Origin: Doryteuthis pealeii
Taxonomy: Eukaryota; Mollusca; Cephalopoda; Myopsida; Loliginidae
Assembly (NCBI GenBank): GCA_023376005.1
Contig: CM042151.1
Span: 77,791,510 to 77,855,509 of the forward strand
Reading direction: 5' to 3'
DNA length: 64,000 nucleotides
The position numbers and the translations under genes were made by a program. Position 1 is the stretch's first letter; each line of letters opens with the position of its first letter. Positions 47,060 through 60,464 of the stretch are shown here, in pieces. Under the pieces are notes generated by a model, which was not told the DNA's origin, searched no databases, and saw only the letters and a program-made list of their open reading frames with translations.

Positions 47060-47934
47060 ATTCTAATAAGTATTTATCTTTCGAAAATGTGACGCAATAT
47101 TTTTGGAGGGCGTAATTTGATTTTTGATAAAAGATTTGTAAATATTGTCTAGAGAAATTAGTTTTCATCATGTCATCACTAATTTGTGGCTGTAGAATTT
47201 ATTTTGTAAGAAGAAAATTTCTAAACCGAATATTTAAAACAATCCAAAGTCCCACTACGTTCGGTTTTTATCAATGTTGTTTTGACTTTAAGTAAATCTA
47301 AAATCTATTTGTTAAATATCCAGTTGGTTTAAATATACTGTTAAAGTTGTTTTACGTGTAATCTTTAAGGAGAGATCTAATTACTTCGAAATTAAGCGTT
47401 AAATCTTTTTGACTCTAGCAGGATTAATACAATATAAAAAGTATAATTTGTATTTTTTTATTAATAAGAATCCAGTTTTCATTTAATCAGAAGCTTATAA
47501 AAATCTTTTTGATAAAAATTTAAATACATACTTTTAATTTAATCAGAAATTTGATGAAGTCTTTTTTTTAATAAAGCATAAAAACATAGTTTGTATCATT
47601 TTTTGTGGTTGGACGGTTTTTGCGTTACCTTTTTTGATAAATGAGAATATAGTTTTTATTCAATCAGAAATTTTCGTTTTGAGATTTTGAGCTTACTTTA
47701 AATTTCATTACATAATATAAACGTAATAAAAACTAATTTCTTGATACAAGAAAGTGCAGATGCCTAATTCCATATGGTAATATATCTATTCTCAATTGAA
47801 ATTGAGAGAGCAAAACAATTTTTGATATTTTTTCATTCTTAAAATAAAGAGGAGCATCATAGGAAAATAATTCCCTAGACATATCCAAAGAGGGGATAGA
47901 ATATAAATTACGAATAACGATTTCATTTACAACT
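47060..47934. other. Start of unit D, AT-rich
   Basis: Collinear with 35735-36070 and 57860-58230 (GCAATATTTTTGGAGGG, AGAGAAATTAGTTTTCATCATG). No gene. Confidence 0.5.
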
Positions 47935-48264
47935 TCAATTACAGACAGTGGTGTCGACAAAGTATTTGGGTGCTATATATCTAATAAGAATGAAAGTAAA
48001 CTCTGGCGGGGCACAGGTAAGTCCGACGCGTTTGTTCTCCCAACTGACCAAGTTTTCAGTCTGGAACAATCTCTCCCAGCAATGCTGCACTCTTCTCAAC
48101 AACACTATCCAAATATATTTTTCTCTTCCACTCGTCGCGACTGCCAAAATGCTACAGCAATCTTTTTTTTCGTCCCCGGTCTGGGAGAGCAGGTCCTTGA
48201 ATGCACAATTACTGTGTTCATCCGGGCTCCTTACTCTGAATTGCCTGTGCAGCACGCTCGGCAT
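47935..48264 (-). other. Unrecognised ORF in a GC-richer island
   Basis: A 109-codon - strand frame with YIWIVLLRRVQHCWERLFQT and RVGLTCAPPEFTFILIRY. A + strand frame of 143 codons overlaps it. Base composition (47940-48500) differs from the surrounding AT-rich unit, and A to C show no equivalent, so this is an insertion specific to unit D. It may be a transposon or exon fragment. No family recognised. Confidence 0.25.
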
Positions 48265-48394
48265 TCCTCACGACGAGACTTCACATACGGGTTACTCTGC
48301 ACAGTCTAGTAATTCACATGCGTCAGGCCACGACTCACGATCAGGAGGATGTGAGTTAAATCTCCCCACTCGCCCCTGATCTCATTCTGCATAA

Positions 48395-48460
48395 CAAACA
48401 CAGTCGTGCACGCTTCGAACCACTACGTCCCTGGTTTCTCTAACCATGAATACAGTGTAC
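48395..48460 (-). mobile_element. Possible tRNA-like SINE head (- strand)
   Basis: On the - strand: ATGGTTAGAGAAACCAGGG then GTGGTTCGAAGC, spaced like A and B boxes. Weak. Confidence 0.3.
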
Positions 48461-49609
48461 ACCTCACAGGGGTCTCGGTTATTTCCGTGAAACGTAAACT
48501 GCATTTGCACCATTGTATCTATTTAACTTTTTTATTTTAAAAAGTCAACTTTATCATAAATTCAAAATCATCAAATAAACACTATGTATTTTTTAATTTT
48601 TTTATTGAAAAAAAAAAAAACGGATTTCGCTAAATTTCTGATAAAGACATTACTGAAAATCGCAGTAAATGTGTTTGTCTCATTTGTAAAGAGTATGGAG
48701 TGACAAGTATTTTAATGTTTGGTTTAAAAGTCGTTGGTAATTTCTTGTATATGTTCACGGGTTTTCCTTTTAACCCAATTATATTTGGTGGTCGCACCAA
48801 AAAAGAATTAATGGAGAGAAAATGAAGAGACAGACAAAAGGTAGTTTTAGGAATCAGGCTTTATTCATGGGTCATAGCTACCACGTGGATAGGAAGTTTT
48901 TCTCCGTCTGATCAAAGAATATTATTATTATCACAAAAGCAAATTACGAAATAGTCATGTTAAAAGCCAAACATTACAAACCTTTTACTGAATGTACATT
49001 TATCAAAGACTCTATCGTGAAAATTTTAAAGAATATTTTTCATATATGTGCTAGAAAGCGGTGACTGGGGTTATTAATATCCTGGATATGACGTTTATCT
49101 GATGGTGAATTTCCAATTCTGGGTCTCTCGGGAATGTGGGATACACTTTTATCACCATTACTCTCAAGTATACTCTGACCCGGAGTCGTAGTACGTGTTA
49201 GGGTCCCATCTATGGGTAAAATAGAAAAAATAGTTACATCGCAGGTTAAAAAAAAAAATGAGTTTAAAAAAAATGCATTGAAAAAAAGTGAGTTGGAAAT
49301 AAATGTTGATCCAACTGATTGGCATGGCTGGCCAGCGAATTGTATTATCTACACGGATCTGCAATAAAGTCCACAAAGAAACAAATAAGGCTATTATGCT
49401 TCACTGTATAATTCACTAGCAGCCTATCTCCACCAAATATCTCAAATTTGATGATGTTATGATAAAAGTATAAAGGCAATCAATTATAGTACATCTAAAA
49501 CTCTACACCACTAATAGTTTCAGCATTTCCTGATAGACATCCAGGCTGAATGAGAACACGTAATATATCAGAACGTAATATATAACATAACAGTCACTAA
49601 GTGACTGTT
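48461..49609. repeat. Unit D 5' flank with modules M (partial) and N
   Basis: 48720-48905 matches 28150-28340. 49035-49215 is a truncated module M, and 49320-49390 is module N. A short 49565-49610 stretch holds a GTCACTAAGTGAC palindrome. No gene. Confidence 0.5.
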
Positions 49610-49799
49610 ATGTTAATATGAGTTAGATTATGACTAATAGAAAATAGAACCGTCCAATGAATATCGTTTTCTCCACTTATCACATTGGGAAATATTCTAT
49701 ATAATATTTGAGATTTATATCAAGTCAGTCACTACATTTCACCTGTCGATATAAATTTTCTTTACAGTGGAAAGAAGAATTTTGCAGATTCCATAAAAG
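49610..49799 (+). other. Candidate non-coding exon 1 of zinc-finger copy D
   Basis: Conserved block ending GATTCCATAAAAG|GTGAGT (donor at 49800). Confidence 0.5.
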
Positions 49800-52751
49800 G
49801 TGAGTTCTACCAAAATTTACAGAGAAATATTTTAAGTTTTAATTATTTTTCTTTTCATATGTTACGTTTATCTCAAATTACGAAATAAATTTAATTGTCC
49901 TTTTTATCATTTCCAAAGTTATTTATTATGGCAACTCCTTTTGAAATTAAAAACATAACACATTGTATACAATTAGAACTTATTATTCTATTTCAGTTTC
50001 CTAAATATTTACCAAGGTGAATTTTAGGACATAAATTCTTTTGAATAAGGTATTCCATTTATTCATTTATTTTTGAGGTTGCCTATTTCCTTTTTAAAAT
50101 TATCGTGTTCAATGTTCCATTAGAAGCCTTCTTAACCATTCTTTTGAATAAGTTTTTCTTTTGTCTGTTTTTTTATTGGGGGGAGTGTGTCGTTTTCCTT
50201 TTGAAACGTTCGTTTATATTGTAAAATATTTCGAAAATGAGTAGCAATATTTTTGGAGGGGGTAATTATATTTCTGATATTTCTACTTACTGGCGGGGGA
50301 AATTAATTTCTATAAAGTCATGAATATTTTGCTGGACTCGAATTTGTTTTGTAAGAGGATAAAATCTGTAAACAGAATATTTTTTAAATAACAAAACCAT
50401 CTAAAATCCTACAAAGTCAGGCTTTGATAAATGGCGGTACATCTAAAATCTATTTACTTGTTTTAGAAGCAGTTAATATTATATTGAAAAATAAGTAAAT
50501 CTAAAACCTAATTGTTAAATATTTTCTTGGTGAAGTAGAAATTAAAATTGTATTTAAAATAATCTTTAATGATTCACTAATATTTTTAATGAGTGGGAGA
50601 AACATACTGATACGGAAATTGAGCATTAATTGTTCCTGACTCTAGCTGGGTTTGAACATGAAACCTTACTAAAAAAAACATACAAATATCTCTTCTACCA
50701 AACAAGCTACATTTTTCCAGGAATTACTGAAACAATTCTGCTAAAATCTCGATGCTTGATTTTCATATACATATTTACGCAGTTTTACATTTTAATAATT
50801 AAAAACTATTCTAATTTTATCAATCTTAGAACATGAATTAATGACCTTAAACATTTATTAAAATTTGTGAAATCTTTCGGAAATGACTTTAAATATTTTT
50901 TTCGGGTGTGGGTAAATTTATTTCTGATATTTCGACATACTATCAGAGTTAACATTATGTTAAATATAATCCTTAATGTCTCATTCATATTTTTGATGAG
51001 GGGGAGAAATATACTTATACGGAAATTGAGCAATAAAAGTTCCTGCTTTAAGATTTAAACATAAACAGATTTACTCAGTTATTAAATTTCTTGACTGTCG
51101 CTGGGTTACTAAAAAATATACAATATCTCTTCTACGTAATAACGTACATTTTTTTCCAGGCATTACTGAAATGCGTCTGATAAAATCTCGATGCTTTAAG
51201 ATTTAAACATAAACAGATTTATTCAGTTTTACCTTTTGAAAAAAGTTAAATTCTATCGAGATTTTAAAAGTTGACTTTGGAATTTAAAGGATATAATTGT
51301 ATATAAATCTAATTGTAGACGCACATTTTGGTGAGGACTACTTAGTTTTATTTAAATAAGGGGATTAATTCTTTTTTCATTATTATTAATTTCATGGAAG
51401 AACATTTTTACAATATTTTTACGATCTTTTGAAATTATTTAAAGCCACTTAATGATTTTAGAGTTTTAAAAGTTGAATCTGAAATTTAAATGAGATGATT
51501 GCTTTTTGTTTTTTTACATTATTCTTTTTTAACTGATTTACAATGTTCTGCAATTGTTTAGGGAATTTCATAATCCAGACTTCCCAGAAACTTAACAATT
51601 GAGGAAATAAAATTAATTATTGGAATAAACATAAAAATCATGTAAATCAAAATAATCAACATGTATATGAACTAAGAATCGAGCTCCAATACAGATGAGA
51701 CAAGGTTCACCTTCGAAACTAAGGAATTACCATTTTAAGATATTATAGGTTAATGCTTGTAGCATAACGGTTATTATCGAAGGAAATGGACTCAACGAGC
51801 CGGGTTCAAATCCTGGACGAGTCTGTGGGTTTGGGAAAGACAGGAATCCATTCATTTCCCCCAGCTTCCTGCTCCGATGTGGGTAAATAGTAGGAATTAT
51901 CATCATCATTATACATCTTTAATTATCAATGTCGTTTATAAATTCTGCCTGCTCTTTTCTCAGGCATTTCAATTATTGATATTCTTGGATTTCTATGATT
52001 AAAAGGGAAATTATTTATCAACTAGCAAATATATGCCCAGTCCAGGTACAAGTATGTAATTTTTAATGTAAAAAAAATATCATATTAAATTAGAAAGTCT
52101 AAGGTAACTAAATGAGAATGCAGATAAAAACAGTTTAAATGGAGGAAGGCATAACCGAAAAATAGAATTGAAACTTACTTTTCCATCACTCCTCTCTTTC
52201 ATTGCTAAATTCTTATAATTTAACTATTTAGTTAAAATCGGAAGTAAAGAATAAAACTCAATTTATTTCTTCTTGTTAATGGATTTCTCTTAAGATTTAT
52301 CCCCATGAATTGTGCTCATATAATCAATATTCAAATTAGCCTTCCCGTTCACACTGTAATCCCCTATTCTGTTGTACATATAAATACAATTGCATGTTAT
52401 TAGAATCTAGATATGGTCAACATTATTAGTAATGTAAAACTATTTTATTAATAATTGAGGTTTAAATAAAAAAAATTATGGGCAATATGGACATTTAAAT
52501 AACTAAGGAAATTATGACTTGAGTAGTAATATAAAATCGTATACAGACAGGAAAACATATAATCTCCATTATGATAAGATTAAAATTTACCTCATGTATA
52601 TATAGGAGCAAAGAAAAAATGAAAGTTTGAGATTAGTAATAGAAATCGCTGAACGTGTCACTTTTATTAAAATTATTTGTCTTTTTATGTATAACATGTT
52701 AAAGAGATAATAATAATTCCATTCTTTCCTTTTTAAAAATTTTCATTGCAG
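49800..52751 (+). other. Intron of copy D (2.95 kb)
   Basis: Collinear with the copy C intron and carries the same SINE. Acceptor TTTCATTGCAG ends at 52751. Confidence 0.55.
51753..51915 (+). mobile_element. Intronic tRNA-derived SINE (unit D)
   Basis: Orthologous to 40672-40865, with a better B box (GGGTTCAAATCC, 51802-51813) and tail ATTATCATCATCATTA. It is shared with C but absent from A, B and E. Confidence 0.65.
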
Positions 52752-55300
52752 GATTGACGTTGAAATATACTCCCAAGTTGTTTTAGACGTCAGCAAATCT
52801 AAGAAGGTCCAATTGAATAAATATTTTTCGTGGCTGAGAAGGCTGCATATGATTATTTATGTTAAATATCTAAAGCAAACTCGGCAGTGGAAAAACGGGT
52901 TCTGACCAAAAACAAAGTTACAGCACCAAAACGTAAATAAATTGAAAGTGATGGAGAAGCAAAATAAATTGGATAATTTACATTGTGAAGAATGTGACAA
53001 TATATTCATTTATAATTCAGAATTACGCGAGCATAAGCACTCACAAAGTAAAGGGAGGACATTTCTAAGCAATTTAGGTCCTAAGCCTTTTAAATATAAA
53101 TCAAGACTTTGTCGACAAATGAACGAACGCAGAGAAAATAAGCTTTTTATATGTAGTAAGTGCAATAAATGTTTTAAAAGAAAACACAATCGTGATAATC
53201 ATGAGGTCACTCACGACAAATTGCCGTCTTTTACTTGCAGTACGGGCAATGAATATTTTCATACAAAATCAGAACTGGATCACCATGCCGTCATACACAA
53301 TGAACATAGGCCATTTCTCAGTGAAGTGTGCACTTTTAAACCAGAACGAGAACTGGACCAACACGCCATCGTGCACACTGAGGATAGGAAATTTGTCAGT
53401 GAGGTATGCACTAATATGTTTAAAACAGAACGGGAACTGGACTATCATGCCGTCGTGCACAGTGAAGATAGGCTATTTGTCCATGAGGTGTGCACTAATA
53501 ATTTAAAAACAGAACGGGAACTGGATCAACATGCCGTCGTACACAGTGAAGATAGGTCATTTGTCAGTGAGGTGTGCACTAATAATTTAAAACAGAACGG
53601 GAACTGGATCAACATGCCGTCGTACACAGTGAAGATAGGCTATTTGTCCATGAGGTGTGCACTAATAATTTTAAAACAGAACGGGAACTAGATCAATATG
53701 CCGTCGTACACAGTGATGATAGGCTATTTGTCCATGAGGTGTGCACTAATAATTTTTAAACAGAACGGGAACTGGATCAACATGCCGTTGTACACAGTGA
53801 AGATAGGCCATTTGTCCATGACGTGTGCACTAATAATTTTAAAACAGAACGGGAACTGGATCAACATGCCGTCGTACACAGTGAATATAGGTCATTTGTC
53901 AGTGAGGTGTGCACTAATAAGTTTAAAACAGAAGAACATGATCAACATGCCGTCATGTACAGTGAAGATAACCCATTTGTAAGTGAAGATGGGCCATTTA
54001 TATGTAAGGTGTGGTCCTTGAAAACAGAACGAGAACTGGATCAATATGCCGTCGTGCACGGTGAGGATAGGCCATTTGTATGTGAGGTGTGCACTAAGAC
54101 TTTTAAAACAAAACCACTACTGGTTACACATGCCTCCGTACACAGTGAACATAGGCCATTTGTATGTGAGGTGTGCACTAAGACTTTTAAAACAAAACCA
54201 CTACTGGTTACACATGCCTCCGTACACAGTGAATATAGGCCATTTGTATGTGAGGTGTGCACTAAGACTTTTAAAACAAAACCACTACTGGTTACACATG
54301 CCTCCGTACACAGTGAACATAGGCCATTTGTATGTGAGGTGTGCACTAAGACTTTTAAAACAAAACCATTACTGGTTACACATGCCTCCATGCACAGTGA
54401 GGATAGACCATTTTTATGTGAGGTTTGCACTGAGACATTTAAAACAAAACAAGGGCTGTATCAACATGCCATCAGACACAATAAGGAGAGGCCATTTATA
54501 TGTGATGTGTGTACTAAGACTTTTAAATCAAAACGAGAACTGGATCAACATGCCATCGTGCACAGTAAAGATAGGCCATTTGTATGTGAGGTATGCACTA
54601 AGACTTTTAAAACAAAACCACTACTGGTTACACATGCCGTCACACACAATACTGAAAGGCCATTTGTATGTGATATGTGTTCTAAGACTTTTAAATCAAA
54701 ACTAAATCTGGATCGACATGCCGTCGTACACAGTGAAGATAAGCCATTTGTATGTGAGGTGTGCAACGTGACATTTAAAAGAAAAATTGAACTTAGTCGG
54801 CATGTGGCCAAACACAATTAAGATAGGACATTTATATAGGAGGTTTGCACTATAAAAATTTGATAAGGATCGATATTCCATCGGCAAAACAAAGATGAAC
54901 CATTTATATTTTATTTGTGCACTGCGACTTCAGAAAAAATCCAAAACTTGATTAACATGCCGTCGTACACACAGATGATCTCAATTCTCAAGACGTTGCA
55001 CACACTAAGAATAATTTGTTTATATATAAGATATGTAATACAGCTTAAGCCACACAATTAAATCTTGATAGACATATACGTATACACACCGATGTAATGC
55101 CTTAAATATATAGTAAGTGCAACTTACGCTTTCGTTGTAGTGATTACTTATCAACACGGCAGCTTTTACACTGACGAAGAAGAACCAACACTAAAACCTC
55201 TCGATTCATCCGAGCACCAAAGGTTTAGAGTAATTTTTTCACCATGCATTATTGAATCCTAACGACATGCTTTCCAGTTTTTGCAGATTTTATTACAATT
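52752..55300 (+). pseudogene. C2H2 zinc-finger gene copy D (two lesions)
   Basis: ATG at 52951 (MEKQNKLDNLHCEECDNIF). In order: one canonical finger (53142-53210), about eight Cys-poor repeats of the FVSEVCTNNFKTERELDQH type (53300-53960), a linker (GPFICKVWSLKTE), then nine canonical fingers ending at 54821. Four of these (54066-54400) are almost identical, with cores CEVCTKTFKTKPLLVTHAS. Lesions: a one-base loss near 53590 and an in-frame TAA at 53757-53759 (AAA to TAA), both in TTTTAAAA tracts. If both were reading errors, one frame of about 624 codons would open. Frame-shifted tail relics run to about 55260. Confidence 0.78.
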
Positions 55301-56165
55301 AGAATTGATATCAACCAAGTAATACAAAAGAAGTTACTTTTCTTAGATTTTAATCTTTTAAGCGCCAAATCTCTTCCCACTCATCTAAGCAAATTCTTTT
55401 TTATTTTTCTAATTCATCCAAAATCATGTCATAAATAACGGAGTCAGATATCTGCTATTAATTTTGGAAGGAATCAGATTTTTCTTTTCAAATGATATAT
55501 CTACCATATTCTTTAAGTATTGTATATATTCGACACAGCAAGCGTCACAATTTGTATCTACGTAGAATTCGATATTAGTTTGAAAGGAATTAAAATTTTT
55601 CCATTTATTTCCATATTTTCGATAACTAAATTGCAATTCATAATTTTTGGTGTATCCCCTCGCACATGAGAAGATATTTCAGAACAACCATTCTATTTTT
55701 ACTTATTCTCCTCCTTTTTTTTCTAAATTATCTAAAATATTTCATAGAAATTTTTAAAAACTTCATAAACATCAGAATGTTTGCAGGGTTCTGCCTTGTG
55801 AATAAACATTTATTTTGTAAATATTTATCAGTTTTTAGTTTGTATGACACGATAGAATAATATCTGAAATGATATGAAAATAGAAGAAATGATATAAGAA
55901 GATAGTGATGCTCCATGTTACAAATATGGAGGAAGCGTTTCTGTCTTGAAATCAGCATTCGAAATCTTGGCTATTTATCTTTCAAACACTAATCCCCGTA
56001 GAAATAGTGTGTATAACGTTGTATGAATTTGATTATTTGGTTAAGTGAGTAGATAGGGAAGGATATTATGTAGAAAATATTATTTGCTTTGATCAATGCT
56101 TTCTTTAAGCATAATAGCCAAGAGGATAAATAAATTACTTATAGAGGGGTCTGATAGTTGGAGAA

Positions 56166-56224
<59 letters not shown>

Positions 56225-57670
56225 TATATATATTTTTAGAAATAATTATATCTTAAATATTCATTATAATAAACTGTTAATCTCGAAAGGAACTGCTGTA
56301 ATAAATGCTTAATTACGAAAATAAAATACAGAGTATTTCACCATATTTTGAGCTTTATTTATTGGACGGGTCTATGTTTTCATTCTTCCAGCGTTTATTC
56401 ATTTATGTTTTTTATATATTCAAATTAACATAGAAAGCTCGTTATAGGAGAACTTAGTCATGATGTAATGATTAGTAAGCTAGTCTCGAAAATCATAAAG
56501 GAGAGTTCAATCCTCATTAGGCACCTAGGAGCTTGTGCCAAATCTAACTTCAATTTTTGTGTGCAACAGTATATACCGTAAGTAACATAGAGTCCAGTGT
56601 GGCAATGAATGGATAGTTACTCACTCATCCAAAGCCACATCACTGGAATACGTTTAGTATCATATTAAGAAAAAATATTTCAATTGTGTGAAGAATACAA
56701 TTTTTCTTAACTGATAAACTTCCCATATCAGCATAAATTCCTTTACAGTTTGCGCAAGTTTTGGAACAAACGAAACAATACTTCCTGCAAGAAAACCTCA
56801 TGATTTTGCAACCAGATCTGCAGGTTTATCAAAAACACGCCCTGTGATGCAAACTGAAAATTTGTCTCGAGGGACATAAATTACTAAATTTCAACTGGTC
56901 ATACTTTTATATTATGTGATTTTGTTTCAGTTTTTGCGCTAATTCTTCTTTTGGTCGACGATTTATTTCCTCTTTTAGTCGAAGAGTTAATCTACCCAGG
57001 GAATTATTATAAAAAAACAATAGTAATTAACAAGACAGAGAAAAGCTATTACTGAAATAATAATATTAGAGTGTCTAAAAGTATTTTATTCTTTTTCCAG
57101 AACATTACTTCAAAACTTATTTAATGTAACTACCTTATAATTATTTATGATAAAATTATATTATCATTATAATCTTTACAAGTTCTCACACAAGTAGTAA
57201 ATGGTTATTCTTCCCTGACATTTGTTTTAATAAATTATTTGTTATGGCAAATCATTTCCAGATTAAATGTTTGATATAATGAATGTCTTAGTAATTATTT
57301 TTATCTTTCTGTCAATTCAAAGTTTGATGAATCTTTACCCTGTTGAAAGATGGGTCATATATTGAAGTTATTTATTTTGCTTGAGTAAAACCTCTTAATG
57401 GAAGTGAGATTTACCCTACAAATAAAGGTAGAGTTTAGTTCCTAATAGGTCTTCATTTAATAGATATATATGTGGTAATATCCGCTCGCGTTTTCCGAGC
57501 AATAGACTCACCTACACAGGCTATATTAATGGGGATTTCGCACTCCCTCCTTTGTATCTGATTTTCTTTTAGCTAAATAAAGCTTAGTACTTTTATTTCT
57601 CTTCTAAGTCTTATTTTAACTTATCACAATGTATATACTATCATTAATGTATATAAAATATTCCTTAATT
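55301..57670. other. 3' flank of copy D
   Basis: 55300-56330 is collinear with the flanks of B and C. (TA)n is at 56170-56232. 56390-56830 matches unit A at 1690-2040. 57420-57630 is 3' module copy 3 (CCGCTCGCGTTTTCCGAGCA, CTAAATAAAGCTTAGTAC). No gene. Confidence 0.5.
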
Positions 57671-57711
<41 letters not shown>

Positions 57712-57716
57712 ACACA

Positions 57717-57773
<57 letters not shown>
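57671..57773. repeat. (CA)n and (TA)n microsatellite
   Basis: About 40 bp of CA then 50 bp of TA. It sits at the D/E unit junction, as the CA/TA tract at 46380-46440 does after unit C. Confidence 0.85.
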
Positions 57774-57774
<1 letters not shown>

Positions 57775-59701
57775 ATGTAGGGCACTTCAATCTGAGGGCT
57801 CATGTGAGATTTATTTTATTTCTATTTCATTTCATATTCATTTTATTTCAATACCCACCTCCCTTTTGAAAATGAGATGCAATATTTTTGGAGGGGGTAA
57901 TTTTATTTCTGATATAAGATTTGTATATTGTCAAGAGAAATTAGTTTTCATCATCTTACCAAAAATGTGTAGCTGTATAAAAAATTTTGTAAGAAGAAAA
58001 TTTTTAAACCGAATATTTAGTTAAAACAATCCAAACTCCAGCTACGTGCGGATTTCATAAATGTTGGTTTGAAATAAATAAATCTAAAAATCTATTTTTT
58101 TTAAAAATCTAGTTGATGCAATCACAGTTGAAGATGTGTTAAATGTAATTTCCAATGGTTTGTTGATCTTCATAATAATGAGGAGAGATCAAATTACTTA
58201 GAAATTGAGCGTTAAATCTTTGTGACTTGAATTTTAACAGTATGAAAGAATAACTATTTCTTGCTCAGTTGGTATAGCATCCACCATAGAAACACAAGAT
58301 TCCGGTTTCGATACCGACCATTGGCAACTCGTGTATTATTGTACGGGACATAGATATAAAATCTCTTTTCGTCAATAATTATTTTAGGTGCTTTTAATAG
58401 GAAATATTTTATTTTTGTTCGTTGTATTATTTTTGTTTATTACGTTTTTTTTCTTTAACCTTCAATCAATTTTTACCCAACGAAGAAAAAATTATGGAAA
58501 AATGACTCCTGCACTAATTGCATCTCCATGAGTTGTTTTCTCTTGTTTCTTTTTTTTATATTGTTTTCCTTTTACATCCAACTTCACAATTAATGTATTG
58601 ATAATTATTTCATAGAAGTCCCCTGTCTTTACAACCTTCTATGGACGAAATATCTGATATCTTTAATTATCAATAAAGGTATTGATAATTATTCCATAGG
58701 AGGACCCTGTCTTTACAATGATGTATGCAACCTTCTACGGACGAAATATCTGAAAAACCATCTATTTCTAGTAAAGATTAAAACATATACTTTTAAAAAT
58801 GTGTCTTAATTTGTATTAAAATGATTTTGTTAAACTTCTGAAATAAAAAAGTAACTTTTTATTTTCTCAGAAGTTTAGCAAAACAAATCTTTTTTTTTTA
58901 AATAAAAATCAGAATACGTACTTTTTCTTAAATCAGAGTTTAGCAAAATCTTTTTTTAATAAAACATAAAAAGTATGTATTATTTTGATCATTATTATTA
59001 TTATCTTATTTTTATTTATGAATAGAAATATAGTTTTTACTTAATCAGAAATAATAATAAAAATAATAGTAGTAATAATAAATCTTTTTTAATAAAAATC
59101 TAAATACATACGTTTTATTTAAGCTGAACTTTGTAAAATGTTTTTTAATAAAATATAAAAACATAGTTTTCATCATTTCCTTTTTTCTTTCTCTTTTTTT
59201 TTTGCATTATCTTTTTTATTTTATTTTATTTTTTTGATAAATGTGAATATTGTTTTTATTTAATCAGAAGTTTTAGTTTCGATATTTTGAGCTTACGTTA
59301 AAGTACATAACATACACTTGATAAAAACTAATTTCTTGCAAGAGGAAAGTACAGAAGTTTAATTCCATATCGTCATATTTCTATTCTAAATTAAAATTGA
59401 GAGAACAAAACACTTTTTAATCTTCTTTTCATTCTTAACATAAAGAGAGGCATCACAGAAGAAAAACTTCCTAGATATATTTTATTAAAAAATAAATAAT
59501 CATCATCAAGTCAAAATGATCAAATAAACACTAAATATTTGCCCCAAAAGGAAACAAGATTTTATGAATGTTTGCTTGAAACTTAACATTGATGCACGGT
59601 AAAGTTGAGGATATATCTTCAATGACATCTGGTGTGAATGGGGGTAACGTGGAAGGTTTGATTATTTCTATGAATAGAAATGTAGTTTTTATTTAGTCAG
59701 A

Positions 59702-59732
<31 letters not shown>

Positions 59733-60464
59733 TTAATAGTAATAATAAATCTCTTTTAATAAAAAACTAAATACATACGTTTTATTTAATCTGATCTTTG
59801 TAAAATCTTTTTTAATAAAATATAAAAATATTTTATATCCTTTTACTTATTTATTTATTTTGCATTCTCTATTTTTTTTATAAATGACTATATAGTTTTT
59901 ATTTAATCAGAAGTTTTAGTTTCGATATTTTGAGCTTACGTTAAAGTTAATTACATAACATACACTTCATAAAAATACTAATTTCTTGCTAGAGGAAATA
60001 TAATTTATTTAAAAATTTATTTATTTATTCCTAGATATAATTTATTTAAAAAATATCTAATTTATCATAAAGTCAAAATGATCAAATAAACACTAAGTAT
60101 TTACCCCAAAAGGAAACAAGATTTTATGAATGTTTCCTTGAAATGTAAGATTGTTGCACGGTAAAGTTCAGGGTATATCTTCAGGGACATCGGGGGGGGG
60201 GGTAACGTGGAAGGTTTGATTATTTCTCATCAGCCTTCGATTAAAGTACCAATGCTTCTGACATTGCACAGCTCTTTACTTTTATTTAAAGAAGGGTTGA
60301 TAACATGAAAGTAACAGAGGAGATGCTTGGCCTCCAAAACCTTAAAGACGAAACCAGAGGAACAGATTTTTGTTTGTTATGCTACTAATGATAGGAAACT
60401 ACCGAGGTTTTTCTGAGATCAAAACCGATACTACGATCCCTGTCAGTTGGTGTTTTAGAAAACA
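57774..60464. other. Start of unit E, AT-rich
   Basis: Collinear with 35735-37400. It holds the SINE at 58250-58350, (AAT)n at 59703-59745, T- and A-rich repeats, and a second copy of the 37246 short ORF region at 60305-60460 in which the frame is broken. The segment near 59535-59650 is itself repeated at 60100-60215 (GGAAACAAGATTTTATGAATG, GATGCACGGTAAAGTTGAGG). No gene. Confidence 0.5.
58250..58350 (+). mobile_element. tRNA-like SINE head (unit E)
   Basis: TTGCTCAGTTGGTATAGCA (58261-58279) is close to a canonical A box, and GGTTTCGATACC (58304-58315) is the B box. Orthologous to 36088-36190. Confidence 0.6.
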
